A DNA stretch of 64,000 nt from Achromobacter kerstersii (lineage in GTDB: Bacteria; Pseudomonadota; Gammaproteobacteria; Burkholderiales; Burkholderiaceae_B), in assembly GCF_902859595.1 (NCBI RefSeq), contig NZ_CADIJQ010000001.1, positions 248,001 through 312,000 on the forward strand, read 5' to 3'. Made by a program: the position numbers and the translations under genes. The notes beneath the pieces are model-generated. The model made no database searches. It was given only the letters and a program-made list of their open reading frames with translations, and had not been told where the DNA came from. Positions 62,481-64,000 of this stretch are shown in pieces; the first letter of the stretch is position 1; each line of letters starts with the position of its first letter.

Positions 62481-63911
62481 ATGTCGTTCCGTCTAATTGC
62501 GCTGGCGCTGTCCGCATGTTTGCCTTTCGTATCCGCAGGCGTGTCCCACGCGGCCGATCCGCCATCCAAGACCGATCCCCTGACGCTGGCCTATAACATC
62601 AAGCCTTGGACGGGCGACCTGGACGGGATGATTCAGCGCCGGCAGATCCGCGTGCTGGTGCCCTACAACAGAACCCTTTATTTTCTGGACCAGGGCGGCA
62701 CCCAGCGCGGCATCATTGCTGAAATGATGACGGCGTTCGATAACGACTTGAACCGACAACTGAAGAACAAGAACGTCCGGGTTCACGTCGTCTTTCTGCC
62801 CACGTCCCGAGAACGTCTGATCCCGGATTTGCTGGCAGGAAAAGGCGACATCATCGCCGCCAATCTAACGGTGACTGAAGAACGTCAGAAGCAAGTGGAC
62901 TTCAGTACGCCCCTGGCAAAGGGCGTGCCCGAAATCATCGTCGCTGCGCCCGGTGCGCCGGCGTTGACATCGCTGGACGACCTTGCCGGGCAGGAACTCT
63001 TCATTAACCCCGCCAGCAGCTATTACGGCAGCGTCAAAAAGCTGAACACGGATTTGGAAGCCAGGGGCTTGAAGCCCGCCATCGTCCGCGATGCGCCTGG
63101 CGTGTTCGAAACCGACGACATTCTGGAAATGGTCAGTGCTGACTTGGTGAAGTACACCGTGTCGGACCGCTATCTGGCGAATTTCTGGAAGCAGATCTTT
63201 CCGCAGATACGGGTGTATGAAAACCTGGAAGTGGCTACGGGCAATGACATCGCGTTCGCCTTCCGGAAGGGTTCGCCCAAGCTGGCCGCCACGCTGAATC
63301 CCTTCATGGAGAAGAACCGCGTTGGCACGTCATTCGGCAACCAGCAACTGACCAAGTACTTGAAGTCCGTTCAGTGGGTGGAGGGCGCGACGGACCCGAA
63401 GGAAATCGATAAATTCCACCGGTTGGCAGAGTTCTTCCGCAAGTACAGCGATCAGTACAGCATTGACTGGCTGTTGATGATGGCGCAGGGCTATCAGGAG
63501 TCGCGGCTGGATCAACAGGCCAAGAGTTCGGTGGGCGCGGTGGGTGTCATGCAGATCATGCCCGCCACGGGCAAAGACCTGGACGTGGGAGACATCCGCC
63601 GCGAAGAAGAGAACATTCACGGCGGCGTGAAATACATCCGTTTCATGATTGACCAGTACTACGCCAAAGAGCCCATGACGGAACTGAACAAGGGCCTGTT
63701 CGCGTTTGCTGCCTATAACGCCGGCCCCGGCCGGATCAGTCAGCTGCGCAAGGAAGCTGCCGAAAAAGGACTGGACCCGAACGTGTGGTTCGACAACGTG
63801 GAACGCGTCGCCGCCCAGCGCATCGGCCGGGAAACCGTTCAGTATGTCAGCAACATCTACAAGTACTACATCGCCTATTCGCTCGTGCGGGCGCAGGGCG
63901 CTGCGAATTAA
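62481..63911 (+). CDS. mltF: Membrane-bound lytic murein transglycosylase MltF
   Basis: 476 residues from the ATG at 62481, with GGAGG 5-6 nt upstream; an earlier frame start adds 17 unlikely residues. The signal peptide ends near SHAAD. An N-terminal solute-binding-like (SBP_bac_3) domain, about 50-310, is followed by a lytic transglycosylase domain (about 320-460) with the catalytic Glu in AQGYQESRLDQ and the VGVMQIMPAT and AAYNAGPGRI motifs. This order is exactly that of MltF. It cleaves peptidoglycan to 1,6-anhydro-muropeptides. The remaining 89 bp carry no gene. Confidence 0.93.
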   Translation: MSFRLIALALSACLPFVSAGVSHAADPPSKTDPLTLAYNIKPWTGDLDGMIQRRQIRVLVPYNRTLYFLDQGGTQRGIIAEMMTAFDNDLNRQLKNKNVRVHVVFLPTSRERLIPDLLAGKGDIIAANLTVTEERQKQVDFSTPLAKGVPEIIVAAPGAPALTSLDDLAGQELFINPASSYYGSVKKLNTDLEARGLKPAIVRDAPGVFETDDILEMVSADLVKYTVSDRYLANFWKQIFPQIRVYENLEVATGNDIAFAFRKGSPKLAATLNPFMEKNRVGTSFGNQQLTKYLKSVQWVEGATDPKEIDKFHRLAEFFRKYSDQYSIDWLLMMAQGYQESRLDQQAKSSVGAVGVMQIMPATGKDLDVGDIRREEENIHGGVKYIRFMIDQYYAKEPMTELNKGLFAFAAYNAGPGRISQLRKEAAEKGLDPNVWFDNVERVAAQRIGRETVQYVSNIYKYYIAYSLVRAQGAAN

Positions 63912-64000
63912 GGAGTCTGACTGCGCTCTGCGACAGCACGACAGCAAGTCGCCCTTGATACGCGATATTCAATTTGGCGAATCAGTCCGCACTTGCCGCT

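Noticed and set aside
63911..63925. A seventh copy of the dispersed palindrome near the window end
   Set aside because: AGTCTGACTGC shares only the middle of the core and has no paired arm in the visible sequence.
63912..64000. Start of another gene at the right edge
   Set aside because: Only 89 bases remain after mltF and no frame with RBS or known motif can be supported.

Overview
The window looks like chromosomal DNA of a GC-rich betaproteobacterium of the family Alcaligenaceae, most probably Achromobacter or a close relative of Bordetella. This is inferred from gene content: three complete Bug-type (TctC) periplasmic receptors plus a remnant of a fourth, many LysR and AraC regulators, short-chain dehydrogenases and DUF families usual in that group. 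No rRNA, tRNA, phage, insertion sequence or CRISPR was seen. About 54 protein genes are supported; the first is cut by the window edge.

Layout. 1-5.4 kb: an amidohydrolase tail, a CobW-type GTPase, Dps, and small secreted or unknown proteins (lipoprotein, leucine-rich repeat protein, others). 5.7-18.8 kb: a surface-adhesion locus with a TolC-type pore, a LuxR-type regulator and a 3623-residue RTX adhesin. The adhesin has an N-terminal retention module, 13 tandem 216-residue units, a von Willebrand A domain and RTX repeats. 18.9-25.2 kb: unknown proteins, a methyltransferase divergent from a SARP/BTAD-type regulator, and a TPR-glycosyltransferase-like protein. 25.2-29.3 kb: LysR divergent from aminotransferase, Bug receptor and RraA-type aldolase, a plausible uptake and catabolic unit. 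29.4-36.6 kb: many small ordinary genes (GFA, cupin, YCII, DUF695, cytochrome c, VOC, GNAT, acid phosphatase). 36.7-47.7 kb: an outer-membrane protein, two AraC and one LysR regulators, DUF1254, two SDRs, two Bug receptors and a serine esterase. 47.8-53.3 kb: a chemotaxis receptor, a sulfatase and an FAD oxidase. 53.4-59.8 kb: a complete tripartite RND efflux system under a TetR repressor with visible operators. 59.8-64 kb: a PRC-barrel protein, a diguanylate cyclase and MltF.

Three kinds of repeated DNA cut across the genes. First, a dispersed palindromic element (core ATTGCAGTCTGA and its complement) occurs at six intergenic sites; three of them form hairpins with an 11-nt loop of the same length. 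Second, short minisatellites with 11-, 12-, 13- and 15-bp units lie in or beside genes; the 15-bp one encodes the hydrophobic part of a Bug receptor signal peptide. Third, the adhesin gene carries a 648-bp tandem array in exact register over more than 7 kb.

The genes that most clearly work together are: the pore, regulator and adhesin; the aminotransferase, Bug receptor and aldolase; and the RND efflux operon with its TetR repressor. Start codons were chosen from ribosome binding sites and family lengths, and are noted where they matter. All functions are inferred from reading the sequence; no database search was run.
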